Shown here piece by piece: positions 1-11,813 of a stretch of DNA of 64,000 nucleotides. Origin of the DNA: Paraconiothyrium sp. Pb-2020 (lineage: Eukaryota; Ascomycota; Dothideomycetes; Pleosporales; Didymosphaeriaceae); contig JAJUBI010000002.1 in assembly GCA_022419385.1 (NCBI GenBank), positions 5,146,001-5,210,000 of the forward strand, read 5' to 3'. Below the pieces are notes generated by a model. It was given only the letters and a program-made list of their open reading frames with translations. It was not told the origin of the DNA and did no database searches. Made by a program: the position numbers and the translations under genes. Numbering within the stretch: the stretch's first letter is position 1; every line of letters starts with the position of its first letter.

Positions 1-1082
1 AGGTGTTACTAGGGCTCCTAGCGTGCTGCATAATTTCAGGCAGGTTGGTATTTGTGGGAGGGATGGTGGGTTTTTCGCCGACTTCATCTAGTTGCCATAT
101 GTCCGAGACAAACAGGTATTGACTAGAAGGCACGGTGTGGTTGGAGAAGGAAAGGCCCGAGTCTTTAGTCATTCTCTTGGTATTCGTCTCGCGGGACGGG
201 TGACCCCAATGTTCCAGAGCGGTATCCAGTGTGGTCATGGTGGATTCGCAGCGAAATGTTTCTGTCAATCAATCGAGGCTGCCTTTGTCGTTTGTTCACA
301 ACGAGGCTGCTGTGGCTTGGTCAAAAACGGATGTCAAGGCAGGAAGCTAGGTAAGGTCGCCAAAAAAGACAATTGCGGCCAGACGCCAGTCTTTATGTTC
401 CACGATCAAGCATGGTCGGTATCTCTGCCCGTGCCTCAGAGTGCCGGAAACGCACCCGCCAATCAGCATCCAGAAGGACCACATAGGGTTGGCAAAACGA
501 CGGTGCGGTACCGCAACGAACGCGGCTGGCTACGAACCATGATGGGCGACGTCGAATTCACCCTTGCGCCGTTGTGGGTGCTCCGTTGCGCTAGCCGGGC
601 CAGGTACTAGCCCCCTCCTCGGTATCGAAGCTTACGGCCCTACACCACCACTCGACTCAGGCAGCCTTCACCGTGAGCCCTGCAATGCCACCATGTACGT
701 CAGAAGCAGCCCACGCAAATGAGGACGGTGCAAGCTGCTTCGAGTCCGGGTCCGGCCAACCAGCACAATAACCTATCGCTTCCGGAATGGCAGCCCGCAG
801 CCAATCAGGTGCTTCCAGCATGGGTTATCACTCCAGATCCTCGAGATTCACTATTGATATCAGCACTCGCAAACAGATTTGGAGTTTACGCCATGCAACT
901 TGATTTGGTCGGCATATTAGCCCATGAAGAGGCCCGTGCCCTCCAGCCTAGTTTTCATCGTTTGTTGCATGCCAACTCATACCGGTAGTTCCCTTCACTA
1001 ATGGGGGGTACGACAGGCTGCCTCTTCCGGAGCTCTGATGCCTTGTCTCCGCCGCGTACGTCCCCTCCCATCCCCATGAAAT
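1..1082. other. No convincing gene
   Basis: Open frames here are short or begin at TTG/GTG, and none resembles a family I know. The stretch probably holds the old promoter and 5' leader of the decayed regulator that follows. A short ATG frame around 1087 breaks after eleven codons and could be its lost original start, but the frame is not continuous with the zinc cluster. Confidence 0.5.
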
Positions 1083-3331
1083 CATCATGGACACCAGCCA
1101 CGCCTACGACGAAGGTGGTTGAAAAGACCTCTGCGCCCGCTCCTTCCAGCGAGTTCCGAGATCCCTACGAGGCATCTTCCGGCGCCATCGAAGAAAGCTC
1201 GAACATTCGTTGCATGTGCAGCTTGCAGAGACCGGAAGACTAAGATATGATAATGCATAAGCTTTAAACCTTCCACTACCTAGTCCATTTCGAGTGCGAT
1301 GCTAAGCGTCCAAAATGTAGCGCATGCATTCCTCGTGATATGCCGTGCCACCACGCGCACACACAGAGAAAACTGGCCAGAGAATGCGAGGATATCCGCA
1401 AGCAGTTCAATGCATACGAAGAGCTGTTCAATAAGCTCACACATTTGCCTGAGAACGATGCACTGGATTTATTACGACATCTTAGAGCGGGTTACGCTTA
1501 GGATCCACACTAGTCCCGAATCGCTCGCAAAATGAACTTCCCGGGCGCACACGCCAGGGCACATCTGATAATATACCTACATATACAAGACAATTACTCA
1601 ATCGTGGGTCTCCCTCTTTGAACCACACCAACCGAGGTTTGCTACCTCCAACCAGTACGTCCGTCGAATTTCAGTTGATGGCCCTACACCCGAACCCTTA
1701 TCCTGCATTCGTCCCTCTTGATATCGCTTCAGTAGCCTTAGGGCTTCTAAACATTAGCCCTGTTACCTCGTTCCGCGGTGAAAAGAAATTAGTCCCGAAC
1801 ATAACTTCGAACGACCTCCTCTTGACACACAAACGACAATCACTGTCGGTGTCTCCCTCGGCCGACGATGGGGCTAATCGTACAAGGGACGGACACAGGA
1901 AACCCTCGCCAATACATTGATGCTCGACTCGATCGCGTTCGTATATGTCGATGGACTGATATTCCAATTACGGACAACCTTGCGGCCCAAGTGATAAACT
2001 TATACCTACTAAACGGACCGCCTTGGTGGGCTGACTTTGACATTGACCTGTTTTTGAACAATTTTGTCAGTGGTACAACTCGATTCTGCTCGCGACTACT
2101 GGTACACTCCATTCTCTCATGGGCGTGCATAAGTACAGCACAGCAACTCATGGATCCGTCTTGGTCGACTGCCTTCCCGACCCTATGTTCAGCAGATCTA
2201 TTCTTACTATGAGCCAAAGACATCCTCGCTAGCCCGTACCTTTTTTCACGAAGCTTTACGGCTTTACACGACAGAAAACACCGACAGCTTAACGACGCTT
2301 GCAGTCACGTCACTCATGTGCAAGACATGGACAACATTCGCAAAAGATAAGATCGGCTTGGATATGTTGGCCGAAAATGCTTGTATGGCAGAGCGTCTTC
2401 AGTTGTATAATGTTCCCACGGACGCTTCAGTAGGTCTCTTAGATCTTACGGACGGCGATACTAAAACCGCAGCTGCAGCGTGCGCATGGAGCTCCTTCAA
2501 TTTCCAGATGCAATACAGACTAACGAGGTAGATGCCAAGTCAGCGCTAACATGCAGCAGGCTGACGTCTATGAGCTACCGAAAGGAGCCATTGGCAAAGG
2601 TACCCCCTACCCTACCCATCCCTGGTGATTCGTCCGCCGAGGACTCGACCGGCCGAGCTCTGCCCCCTTACCAAGGCCGAGTATATGCCTTTGTTTGCAA
2701 GCTCTGGAAAGGTTTCCTCAAAATAAACTACCAATATCACGCTATTGGTGCAGTATCACTGGCAATCGCAGAACCTATCTTCTAAAAGCTGCTTGCTTGG
2801 GCCGACGATCTACAAAATGATATCAAGCGAGGAGACAGTATACTGGACGCAGTTACAAATCTACAGTATGTTCTTCTGCGTTATTAAGTGCGGTCGAATC
2901 TAACACAGCCAAGCCTATGGTTCCACACAGTTGTGCTGGACCTGTTCAGGCCGTTCGCCAATCTGCAACCACAGCCGAAGCTCACCACCTTCATAGAAAA
3001 GAACATCACTCCCTTCAAGATAGTCGAAGCCTCGGCCAAACAGCTGAAGCGCCTCATCTACAAATATCGCGCAACTTCGGTATCAGCAAACTACAGCATG
3101 ATCTATTAAAGCGGAATGCTCTACCTCATGAACCACATCCTGGAACACTACTCGGATCAGGAAGCGCATTTCTACTTTCTGCTGTGCATGCAAGGATGGC
3201 AGCGGCTTGCGTGCACGGTTCCGCTTGTCGGTGGCGTAGCACAAGGCGTTGCTACGATGGCCGTGAAAATCGGGGCTATTCCAGATGCGTCTGTAGCTGC
3301 GTGCTTCCCACCTCAAGATTCACGATACTGA
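1083..3331 (+). pseudogene. Decayed NirA-like Zn2Cys6 transcription factor
   Basis: The locus reads as a fungal-specific regulator with a binuclear zinc cluster and a middle regulatory region of the NirA/Nit-4 type, now broken. The zinc cluster spans two exons, ACAAC..RKTK (to 1244) and CDAKRPKC.. (from 1295). Joined, they give a canonical C-x2-C-x6-C-x6-C-x2-C-x6-C, but the 50-base intron between them starts AT instead of GT. A linker helix follows, then a TAG stop at 1499. Matches continue in changing frames: ARLDR..RWTDIPIT and FDIDLFL (1868-2212), then after a frame change near 2190 KIGLDMLAENACMAERL (to 2531). Another frame carries FHTVVLDLFRPF and HFYFLLCMQG with in-frame stops at 2783, 2885 and 3107. 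At least two frameshifts and four stops mean no full protein can be made. The order of motifs equals that of intact family members, so this is recent to moderate decay rather than chance. Family is assigned from motif memory. Confidence 0.8.
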
Positions 3332-5267
3332 CGAAACTGCAGGTTTGTTACACAGTTCCGGATGGAAGTTGCATCGCGACTGTCAACGTCACTGCAGAGA
3401 CATCACCGGTACCTGCTCGACCACCAAGGCCGCGAAGAGCATTTGCTCGCGACTAAAGGGTTCCAGAGATACGTGACACACGACGATCCCAAAGGAGACT
3501 ATCTGGGACTATGTATAGATGTAGGGCTCACCCCGCGTTCCAGCGGCATTGACATTAGCGATGTCACATTTTAGTCTCCCAGCCTCTTCAGCTCGCGAGC
3601 CATTGGACCAGCAAATCCAGTAGCTCCGCAACAATCCAGAAGCAAAGGCCAAGCTGCGAAAACAAGTTGCGGAAATCCTTTGTTGCATTTCATCGTTTCA
3701 ATTGGCTCGTGGGACTTGCTCTCCAGACTGTGTTGTATGTGCCATGGGAACGGCTTGATGTAAAGATTGCAACACAATCCCCGTGGGCCTTGCATATGCT
3801 AATACTTGTACGAAGGAACAGCGTGGCTCACGTCACACTTGCATGGCTGTCTGCATGCGGCAGACCTCGCTCTGCGTCCTACATGCCGTTTCCTTTGGTG
3901 AGCGGCTCCAAGAGATCCAAACACCAGAGTTTCGTTCGTGTCTAGCTGGCGATGAGGTCCTGGGAAAAAGCCTAGGAGACGAGGGCTCGTATCCGCACAG
4001 CTGCGAAGCACCGCAAGGTTATTCATTCGTGTACCCGCTGTGATAAGATACTGTTCTTTGCTCTACGAGCACGATCTTCTTTCTTCGAGATATCTCGTCG
4101 AAGGTTTTGGTCGGCGTCCTTTCGCTCGATGATGAACGAGCACTCAACGTATGTTTACATGTTGATGGCTTTGACAATCCAGTAGGACCGTCTGTACGCA
4201 TATCGATAGAAATTCGCCTGGGACACACCGTAAGCGGGCTTCCAGTCATGGTCGCTTGCATTATTTGATACGCAAGATATGGTGCGAGCACAAATATTGG
4301 ATACCGCGTGGATTGACTCGGATCCTCATCCCGTAACTGTTCAAGCAGTCGAAACTGTATATGGCATTAGAGACTGTGAGAACATGTCTGCTCGAGTTGA
4401 TAGAGACCAGGAGTAGGCCGAGGTGTTGGGCACAATTATGATTTCAAGATATCTGGGAACAATGAACTGCTATCGTGCGCAACGGGCAGTTTGGCCTTTG
4501 TGAGCGGTTGACGCTTGGTAACTCGTGCGAGTGGTTACAATCTGAGTGTCAACCTGCCACGCGCTGGGAAAAAAGCACCGACTCGGTACGTGCTGCTCAC
4601 CCACCAAAATTGAGCAAAATTGAGCGAACAACACACTAGATTCTACTTTAAACCTTTTCATTACAACACGAAGGCAATAAACTCTTTAAATCTCTTAGTA
4701 TAATACTACTTATCTTTCTTATAATTGTAAGGAAAGAACATATCAATATGTATAGTTTCGCTGTTCTAAAGCGTACAAAAGGTGGCCTGTTTGTGAGTCC
4801 GTGGAATTATTCCTGGCGCGTGCCTGCTTTGCCACCAGAGTGAGGTGGGGCGTGGCGATGCGTGTGGGGGCCAACTTTATGTGGCACAGTGATATGATGG
4901 AGGCGAAACATGCCAAGGTGGCACAGCCATCAGGCACACGGCAACATACAAGCACTTTGCTGCCCTACTTCATCCTACAACTGGCACCAGAAAGATAATA
5001 GCCGAACAACGCTGTAAAGACCTTGGACTTGAATAGGTATAAAGCCGATCAGCTATCACCTCATCCTGTCGAGCCACTCATGCGAACACATGAGTAACAC
5101 CTCGAATATCGTTGTCCGAAAAATTACCCTCAAACAGTCCACCTCGTGTCAGCTTCGGAAAGCAAGAAAGGCTTCTCCTTTACCACGTTCCAGAACAGCT
5201 TTTCGTTGCACTGTTCTCCTATACCCGCTGCAGTAATCTCGATCTCCTTTCCACCATCGAATAAACC
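3332..5267. other. No recognised gene
   Basis: The first 240 bases keep an open frame (to 3574) that may be the far C-terminus of the decayed regulator, but I see no family motif in it. The rest has only short, unrelated frames. Around 4680-4740 the sequence is markedly AT-rich. Confidence 0.5.
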
Positions 5268-5873
5268 ATGATGCAACGCAACCGCTGCTCAGCATCTTAC
5301 TCGCCTCTTAGCATCGCATATCCCCTTGTCCACCTCACACGCATCGTCCAGGATCCATCATGCCCATGCAGAACACACCTCCAACCATGTCTCAGCCAAA
5401 CCAGAACTGAGTCGTTCCATTCCATCGCACCCACTGAACTGAACCGTCGTGCTTCCGTCGGTACCAAAGGCAGCAAAGTCCCCGACCCCGACCCCATTCC
5501 AGGAAGCACCAGCGAAGGCGGCGCCTCCCCCGAGACTCCTGGCGGCTCGACAGGCTACGGAGGCTTGCAACCAGCTGAAACCGAGGGCGGCTTCGACGTA
5601 GCAGAATCAGAGGGAGGATCCTCGACGCAGGAGAAAACAGGTAACCTCTCCGACCTCGCCGACCTCGCCTCATCCAGTCAAGCGCAAGCCTCTGCTCAAC
5701 CATCGCCAACGGGAGGGCTGAATCCGAACGAGAGTCATGACCCGGACCAAGGCTCTGCCTCGGCGAGTACCCCTCAATCGACACTGACTGGTACAGCTGC
5801 TTCGCACAAAAGACGTCCAGACTGTTTAGTGGCTATGGGTACACTAGTTGTGCTGTTTAGTCAATACTCATAA
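5268..5873 (+). CDS. Hypothetical low-complexity protein (doubtful)
   Basis: An ATG-started frame of 201 codons. Its middle (residues 65-175) is rich in Gly, Ser, Pro, Glu and Asp, with a disordered look. The N-terminus has a mildly hydrophobic stretch and several Cys but no clear signal peptide. I recognise no domain. It might be a small secreted or disordered protein, or simply an open frame in GC-rich DNA; an antisense frame of 130 codons overlaps it. No intron is needed. Transcript data would decide. Confidence 0.3.
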   Translation: MMQRNRCSASYSPLSIAYPLVHLTRIVQDPSCPCRTHLQPCLSQTRTESFHSIAPTELNRRASVGTKGSKVPDPDPIPGSTSEGGASPETPGGSTGYGGLQPAETEGGFDVAESEGGSSTQEKTGNLSDLADLASSSQAQASAQPSPTGGLNPNESHDPDQGSASASTPQSTLTGTAASHKRRPDCLVAMGTLVVLFSQYS

Positions 5874-6410
5874 TGTCCCCTTCCCCTTATCAACAACTTA
5901 AACTTCTTAACCTGATAACGCACGTCCTGCGCGTGACTATCGACGATAGTGTATTACTTTGCAACTCAGACACTCGTACAGTGAGGAACCCCAGGATACA
6001 TCATACTATCTGTTACCTGCCAGCCTTTCTGCATAGCCGACCCTGATCTCAACAAGCGGGCGCGCCTAATAGTTAGTCCGAACTATTCCTTCGGCCTTTG
6101 CAGTGGGCGCAGGGTAACTCAGACCCCTTTACCAGAGACATTACCAGGCGCGATCGGCCTTTTCGTGCGTCTACTATAACGCTTACTCCTCGACCCACTA
6201 GTCCCTCATACTTGTGGTATAAGCTGACAAGAACAACACCCCATCCCACATTTATCTCACAATTCTTCGCAATCCATATAATTGCAGTGCTATACGCACA
6301 CCTATCATCTAGATACCCCTTAAACCCCCATCCCTCACTCACTACATTCCTCATCTATACACACACTCCACACCATCAAACCCCCTTGCCATCCATCCTA
6401 CACCCCCCAC
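5874..6410. other. Intergenic, nothing recognised
   Basis: Pyrimidine-rich on the plus strand, especially 6230-6420. This is the 3' flank of the minus-strand kinase gene and probably contains its 3' UTR. Confidence 0.5.
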
Positions 6411-9400
6411 CTACACATCCCTAACATCCCTCCTCCGCGGAATCTCCGTCTCCACCATCTCCAACTTATTCAAGCTAGGATACCGCTTACTAAAGCTATC
6501 CATATCCCACTCGTCATCTGCCGGCGCGGCATTTCGCCCCCCAGCCGGAGGCAGCGGCTTGTCTCTCACACTGCTCTTGGTAGGGCTCAGCCTGGACGAA
6601 GTGGAGAAGTCCCCCGTGCCGCCCGTCCTAAGCTTCGTCGGCTTCGACGGAGGCGGTGGACGCGGGCCGCCTGTAGGGACGCGGTTCGCTGCTGGGGGAG
6701 CGGACGCTGAGGTTGGTGGCTGCACGATATGCGGTGGTTGGCGGGGCTTCGTGTAGGCTAGATCGGAAGGCGCGTTCTGCTGGGCCTGCTGGGATACCAC
6801 GATAGGTTTTCGGGCGACAGCGGGCGGCTGTCTGGCGCCGCTCTGGTCTTGTGGGCGCTGCGGTAACGGCTTGCCTGTGTCGGTGTACTTGCCGTAGCCT
6901 TCGGCTGTGCGGCTGGTAGGCACTGGTTTCTGGCTTTCGTCGAGGAGGTTTCTGACGCGGTTTTGTATGGTAGAAGCGCGTGTGGGGCCCGCCTTGCCTT
7001 TGCCTTCTTCTGCGAGGCGTTTGCGATATTCCGCGGCTGCGGCTTCGACGCGGCGTTCCTCTTGCGAAAGGCGCCGCCTTTCGAGCTCGCGACGAACTTC
7101 TGGAGGGAGGTCTTCTGTCTCATCGATGGCGCGCTCGTCATCGGAGAGGCCGCCTGTGGCTTCGGAGCCGGCAATGGGGGTTAATGCGTTGGGGCGCGAG
7201 TCAATGGGGAGGTCTGTGGGTGTGCGCGGCCCTGAATCAGATCGCCCTCGGTCTGGGCCGGATGCGGAGTTGCTTTCGAACATCTTGAAGGCATCGCCAA
7301 ATCGGCCCTTCACGATGTTTTTGGTGCCACTCGTTAAGGAATGTAGGCTGGACCGCTTCCCGCTCTTGGTGTTCTGGCTGCTACTTCGGCGGTGCTTCTT
7401 CTGATGGCTATCCTCGTTTTCTCTTGCTCTCAAGTAGTCAATATTCGAAGTGATGTTCTTTTCATCGTCAGAATCTGATTCTAGTACGGCAGGAGACTGG
7501 CCACCTCGAGCCAACGATGGTGCATCAAAACTTCTTCCGGGTGCTGCCTCTCGTTCTCGCAAGAAGTCTAAGTTGGAAGCCACATGGATGCTATTAGGTC
7601 GATTCGACTGAGCTGACTTCGCTCTATCAAGTGAGACACCGAGATCCAAGGCTGACGGACGGTGTGTCTCGAGTGACGGTCGTGATGATGCAGGTGATCT
7701 TGGAAGTGCGAGCGCAGAGGTGTGAGACTTGGACCTGCTAGCTTCGAGCGATGGGCGAATTGGTAGTGTGTGGTCTGGCCTTAGAGAAGATGGGCTAGGT
7801 TGAGCTTTCTCGAACGTACGGGGCTGGCTCATTGTACGGCTATGGTTGCTTGTGTCAGGTACGCGCCAGACGGGCCGTTTATTGACGTCAGGAAACTTGG
7901 ATTGCGATTGGCTAGGAGCAGGGGAAGGTGCAGGCGAAGTTTGCACGCCAGTCGAAACCATGGTGACCCTTTGTGGTGTGGGTTCGTAGATCGTCGGATT
8001 AGAGGTGCGGGGACTGTCCTGAGGTCCATCGAACCTCTGAGGTTTATGTGTGGAAGCGGGTCGAGGTTTGCTTGAAGGAGCAGTCGAAGAAGATTTGGGC
8101 GCTGGAGCTGATGGTGCTGCCTTCGCCGGAGGCAATGAGAATGCCTCGTCCGCAAGAGCTTCTGTAACCCTCTTGTTCAGGGGTGGATCCGCGCCTGCTG
8201 GCGACGGGCTGAATTCGAACTTTTGGCCACGATCATGCAATAAAGAGAACTCATCTAACGAGGGATATTTAGCAGCAAGCTCGTCTGCTGCAGCAATCCT
8301 GACTTCAACCTTATCCGAATCAAGAGCTGCGAAGGGATCGGCTGTTGCGCCTCTGCCAGGGGAAGGGCTAGGTTTTGCCATAGGTGATGCGTGTGAAGGT
8401 CCTGTAGGCCGGCCTCTTCTCATTCGCTCGACTTCTGGAATCGCCTGTACTTGTTTTACAGGGGCTACTTTTTGTATTCCAATGATGGACGGCGAAGTCA
8501 CCTGGGGCTCAGGAGATGGTAGTTGCTGGTTTCGACGATCTTCAGACTGTGTACGATTGGAGTAGATCTGAATACGTTAATGATAATTCTTAGATGAAGC
8601 GGAGCGACATACATCTTTGATCGGTACAGCCCTATGTCTCATGGAGCATACCTCGACCACCACCTGGTAGATGTTCGGTCGACGTTGAGGGCTTTCTTGC
8701 AACATGGATGCTATTCGGCGTTAGCACAACAGTCAGGACAACCCAATCGCCCTCGACCTACAGATAAGCTTCTTTATCCGGTCCGAAAATTGGGGGTATG
8801 CCGGAAACTTGAAGCTCGCGTTCAAGATGGCCATCTGTCCAACTTCTTCGAACGGCGTGGTGTAGTAACACAGCTTATACAATAGCACGCCCAGCGCCCA
8901 GATGTCGCTCTTCTCATCAATGGGTTGTTTGCGGTAGACGTCAATCATTTCTGGGCTGCGGTACTGCAGTGTCGTGTGCCGCTGTACATCGTCCTCAATC
9001 AACCTCCCTTCTGCCGCCGTTTTCGCAGCCGGCCGTGGTGGAGCCGTTGAACCAAAATCGCAAAGCTTGTAAATCCTGTTGGTGCCAACAGTCGTGATCA
9101 AGACATTCTCGACCTTGAGATCGCGGTGGAGTAACGGCGGTCTTAGATAGTGCATCGTCGCTACGCCCTCTGCGACATCGGAGAAGATGTGCAGGATCTC
9201 GGGTTCAGTGAGTCGGTGCTGCAGCCGCGTGTTCATGAAGTCAATCAGACCGCCGCCGGTACAGTGCTCCATCAGCAAGAAGACCTCATAGCCCCCGCCC
9301 TTGAGCTGCGACGCATGCGAGTCGATGTACGTGACAATGTGCCGGTGGCCCTTCAGCTTCTTCATTGTTTCCACTTCTGTCCTCATATTCGCCAATGCAT

Positions 9401-9656
9401 CCTTGTCCGGGACCGCAACCCGCTTCAGCACGCCGACATCTGGGAGGCCTTCATTACCCTTGGGTATGCGCACTACATAGACGTGCGCAAATCCGCCCTC
9501 GGACAGGTATCTCTCGATCGTCACGCGGTGGTTGCCGACCTGGACTTTTGTCCCTGGCGCGAAGGTGCCTGGCGGTGCGTTGGATGCGGGTGCCGAAGGG
9601 CGGTAGGCGTGTTGCTGCGGTACTGTTGCGGAGGGTGCGTAGCGGGCGGAGGACAT
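6411..9656 (-). CDS. Ark1/Prk1 (NAK) family serine/threonine kinase
   Basis: A 1,049-residue kinase of the Ark1/Prk1/AAK1 group, which phosphorylates endocytic coat proteins at cortical actin patches. Exons run 9656-8762, 8710-8613 and 8567-6411, with introns of 51 and 45 bases. The kinase domain is at the N-terminus: glycine loop LSEGGFAHVY (residues 51-60), catalytic lysine in VLKR (Lys78), Glu94, HRDLKVEN (177-184) and DFG (200-202). The motif SPEMID is in the activation segment, and the domain ends with RRPNIYQV, typical of this family. The long tail is disordered and rich in Pro and Ser, with polyproline stretches that could bind SH3 domains such as that of Abp1. Its C-terminus has a conserved-looking RYPSLNKLE segment. 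The start is the first ATG, after which the frame is unbroken. All catalytic residues are present, so it should be active. Confidence 0.93.
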
Positions 9657-11813
9657 TGCGGGCGGTGGGAAGCCTGCTGCGGTGCAGGAGCGACGGTGAA
9701 TCTAACGAGTGTGCATGTAGATTGCGGTATCGGGCTATACTCGATGGCTGAGTGGGGCGGTGCGGAACTGTCCTGTGTTGTATGGGGGGTCATACGGTGT
9801 TTGTGCTTGCGAGTTTCAATGTCGGCTGCTAGGCGGTCACAAGCAGAGCCACACCGCACGTCACGACCGTGGTAAGACTGCCATGCATGGGTCGTGATAA
9901 GGCTGCACGGGGAGGAACATCACAGGGGAGTACAAGGTCTAATTTTGGATTGAGGCATAATTATGTAGTATTCACTGTTGCTGCTCCCAAGATTCCCCAG
10001 CATCCGTTTACTTTAGCTGTCATCTCCAAGGGTGTGGCGCAAAGTGTGGCGCCCCAGATTGCGCTAGGCTTGTTTAGCCGACTCTCTTGAGACACGGATG
10101 CTCGCAGCACTGAGGAACCGTTTGCTCTTTCAGCCATGTGAGACGTTTTCTCCGCGTCGGGCTGCTTGTGAAATCTTGACTTTCCTGAAAGGTTGATATA
10201 TCGGCTGATGATGTCTGCTTACGTATCTATGAATGCAAGATCCCCCGAACGGTCCATACATGCGTCGGGCGACTTTCGTGTACAACATGAGCGTGCCAGT
10301 TCGAGTCAACCTCTTCGTGGTGTCAAGAAGTGAGTCGCCCGACGATGTACCGAATCGTGGACACCTGTAGCTGTTGCGCTCCGATATCATCGTACAGTCC
10401 ACAATCGTGCAATGGCATGGTTCCTCTACAGCAGTTAGAAACAACATAGAAGGGGCTCCATGTACCAGTATTATCAGGGCTGAGGGAAGCATTCGTGGCC
10501 CGGCTACCATTGAACGTCGGCAAATCTGAAGTCAAGGTACAGTATGACAGCATCGCACAGCTTGTACACGAACGTACGGGGGCGGCGGATAGCTTCCGAT
10601 GCTCATCTCTTCTTCTTGATCGTGAATTCTCAGGAACAAGAGCACAGACAGTCTACTTGCTCTTTCAACTGTAGCCTCGGGACCGAACAGCCTCTGTTCT
10701 GGGCGTTCACGTCCACCGTCACCCGCCACGCGGCCATCGCCCCGAGTGACATCGTTGGCGTCGGTTTGAACCAGACTTCATTGTTGTTGCCGCGGGAAGC
10801 GATCGACCGTTGTAAGAGCCCGCTGTAGGCCCTGCGGGTAGTACCGCTGTGTTGGCTAGTGAGCGAACTGGATGTTCTGTCGAGAGCGCAGAAGCCAGGT
10901 CTAGATCTTGCTGCTCTTGCTGCGGGCGGCGACTGCGGTCTGCAGCAGACGCAGTGGAGAGTTTCAGATGGCATGTAGCAGAAGCAGGTTGGGGAACCAC
11001 ACGCAGCAGACCCAGACATGATGCATCGTCGCCTTTGTGATCGCGGTCAGATGAGCGTGTTGTAGCAGCACCTGACGGGCGTAGCGCGCACGTCGGCGGT
11101 GAACAGACCGCGACGCCGACTGAGCATGTCCTGGCCGGTCGACGCTTTGCGGCTCGCGGGAGAGTCGTTGTTTTGCTAAAGACTTTAGAGTGTACGGGCA
11201 GTCACTGTGCGCGTCTCAGACTGCGAGGGGCGATGGGATTGGCGAGGCCGATGCTAAGGGGACATGCATCGATCAACACTTGCGCCTCGCTGTTGCTTCT
11301 GACGTACAGAGCATCTCTGTCCTGCGTCGCTCCTGCCCGTCTTGCACGGAATCACCACCTACTTTACTCTGGAACCTGCTGCGCTGCATATTATTTGCCT
11401 CGTACACTGCATTCACTCTACATACTTGACCCTGCCCTGTTCGTCATAGGCTTAGCGAGCGCTTGACCACGTCCACGACTCCACGTCCAGCCAGCTCAAC
11501 CAAGTCCGCCTGCCAGCGCCGCCGGACCCATCGCCATTCTCCACCCGCCGCCAATTCTGCGAGGCTCGGTATTCATTTGCACGCGACCTGCGAAGTGCGA
11601 GAGGGTTGTTTGTGAGGCGCAAACAGTACACAGTAAGCAAGCTGTTACTGCGTCGCTTAGTCGACCCGCCAACCGCCTGCTTCACCACCTGCGTGGGACA
11701 ACACGCCCGCCTCTCAGCCTTCTGAACCCAGACACCCCGCACCGCCGAAACACCGCGACCATATCCGAATAAAAAGACACCCAACCGCAACGACGTTTTC
11801 CAGACTGCACAAC
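9657..11813. promoter_or_regulatory. Divergent intergenic region between kinase and Grr1 genes
   Basis: About 2.1 kb that must contain the promoters of both flanking, divergently transcribed genes. Open frames on either strand are short, overlapping and without family signal. Just before the Grr1 start, 11460-11810 is rich in CCA and CCG and looks like a long 5' leader. Confidence 0.5.

Noticed and set aside
92..610. 172-codon frame on the plus strand
   Set aside because: It starts at TTG, has no family signal and looks like chance in GC-balanced DNA.
5392..5784. 130-codon minus-strand frame opposite the doubtful ORF
   Set aside because: Arg/Leu-rich antisense reading of a low-complexity GC-rich region; no domain.
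9150..9875. 241-codon plus-strand frame
   Set aside because: Antisense to the kinase domain exon, whose own motifs are unmistakable.
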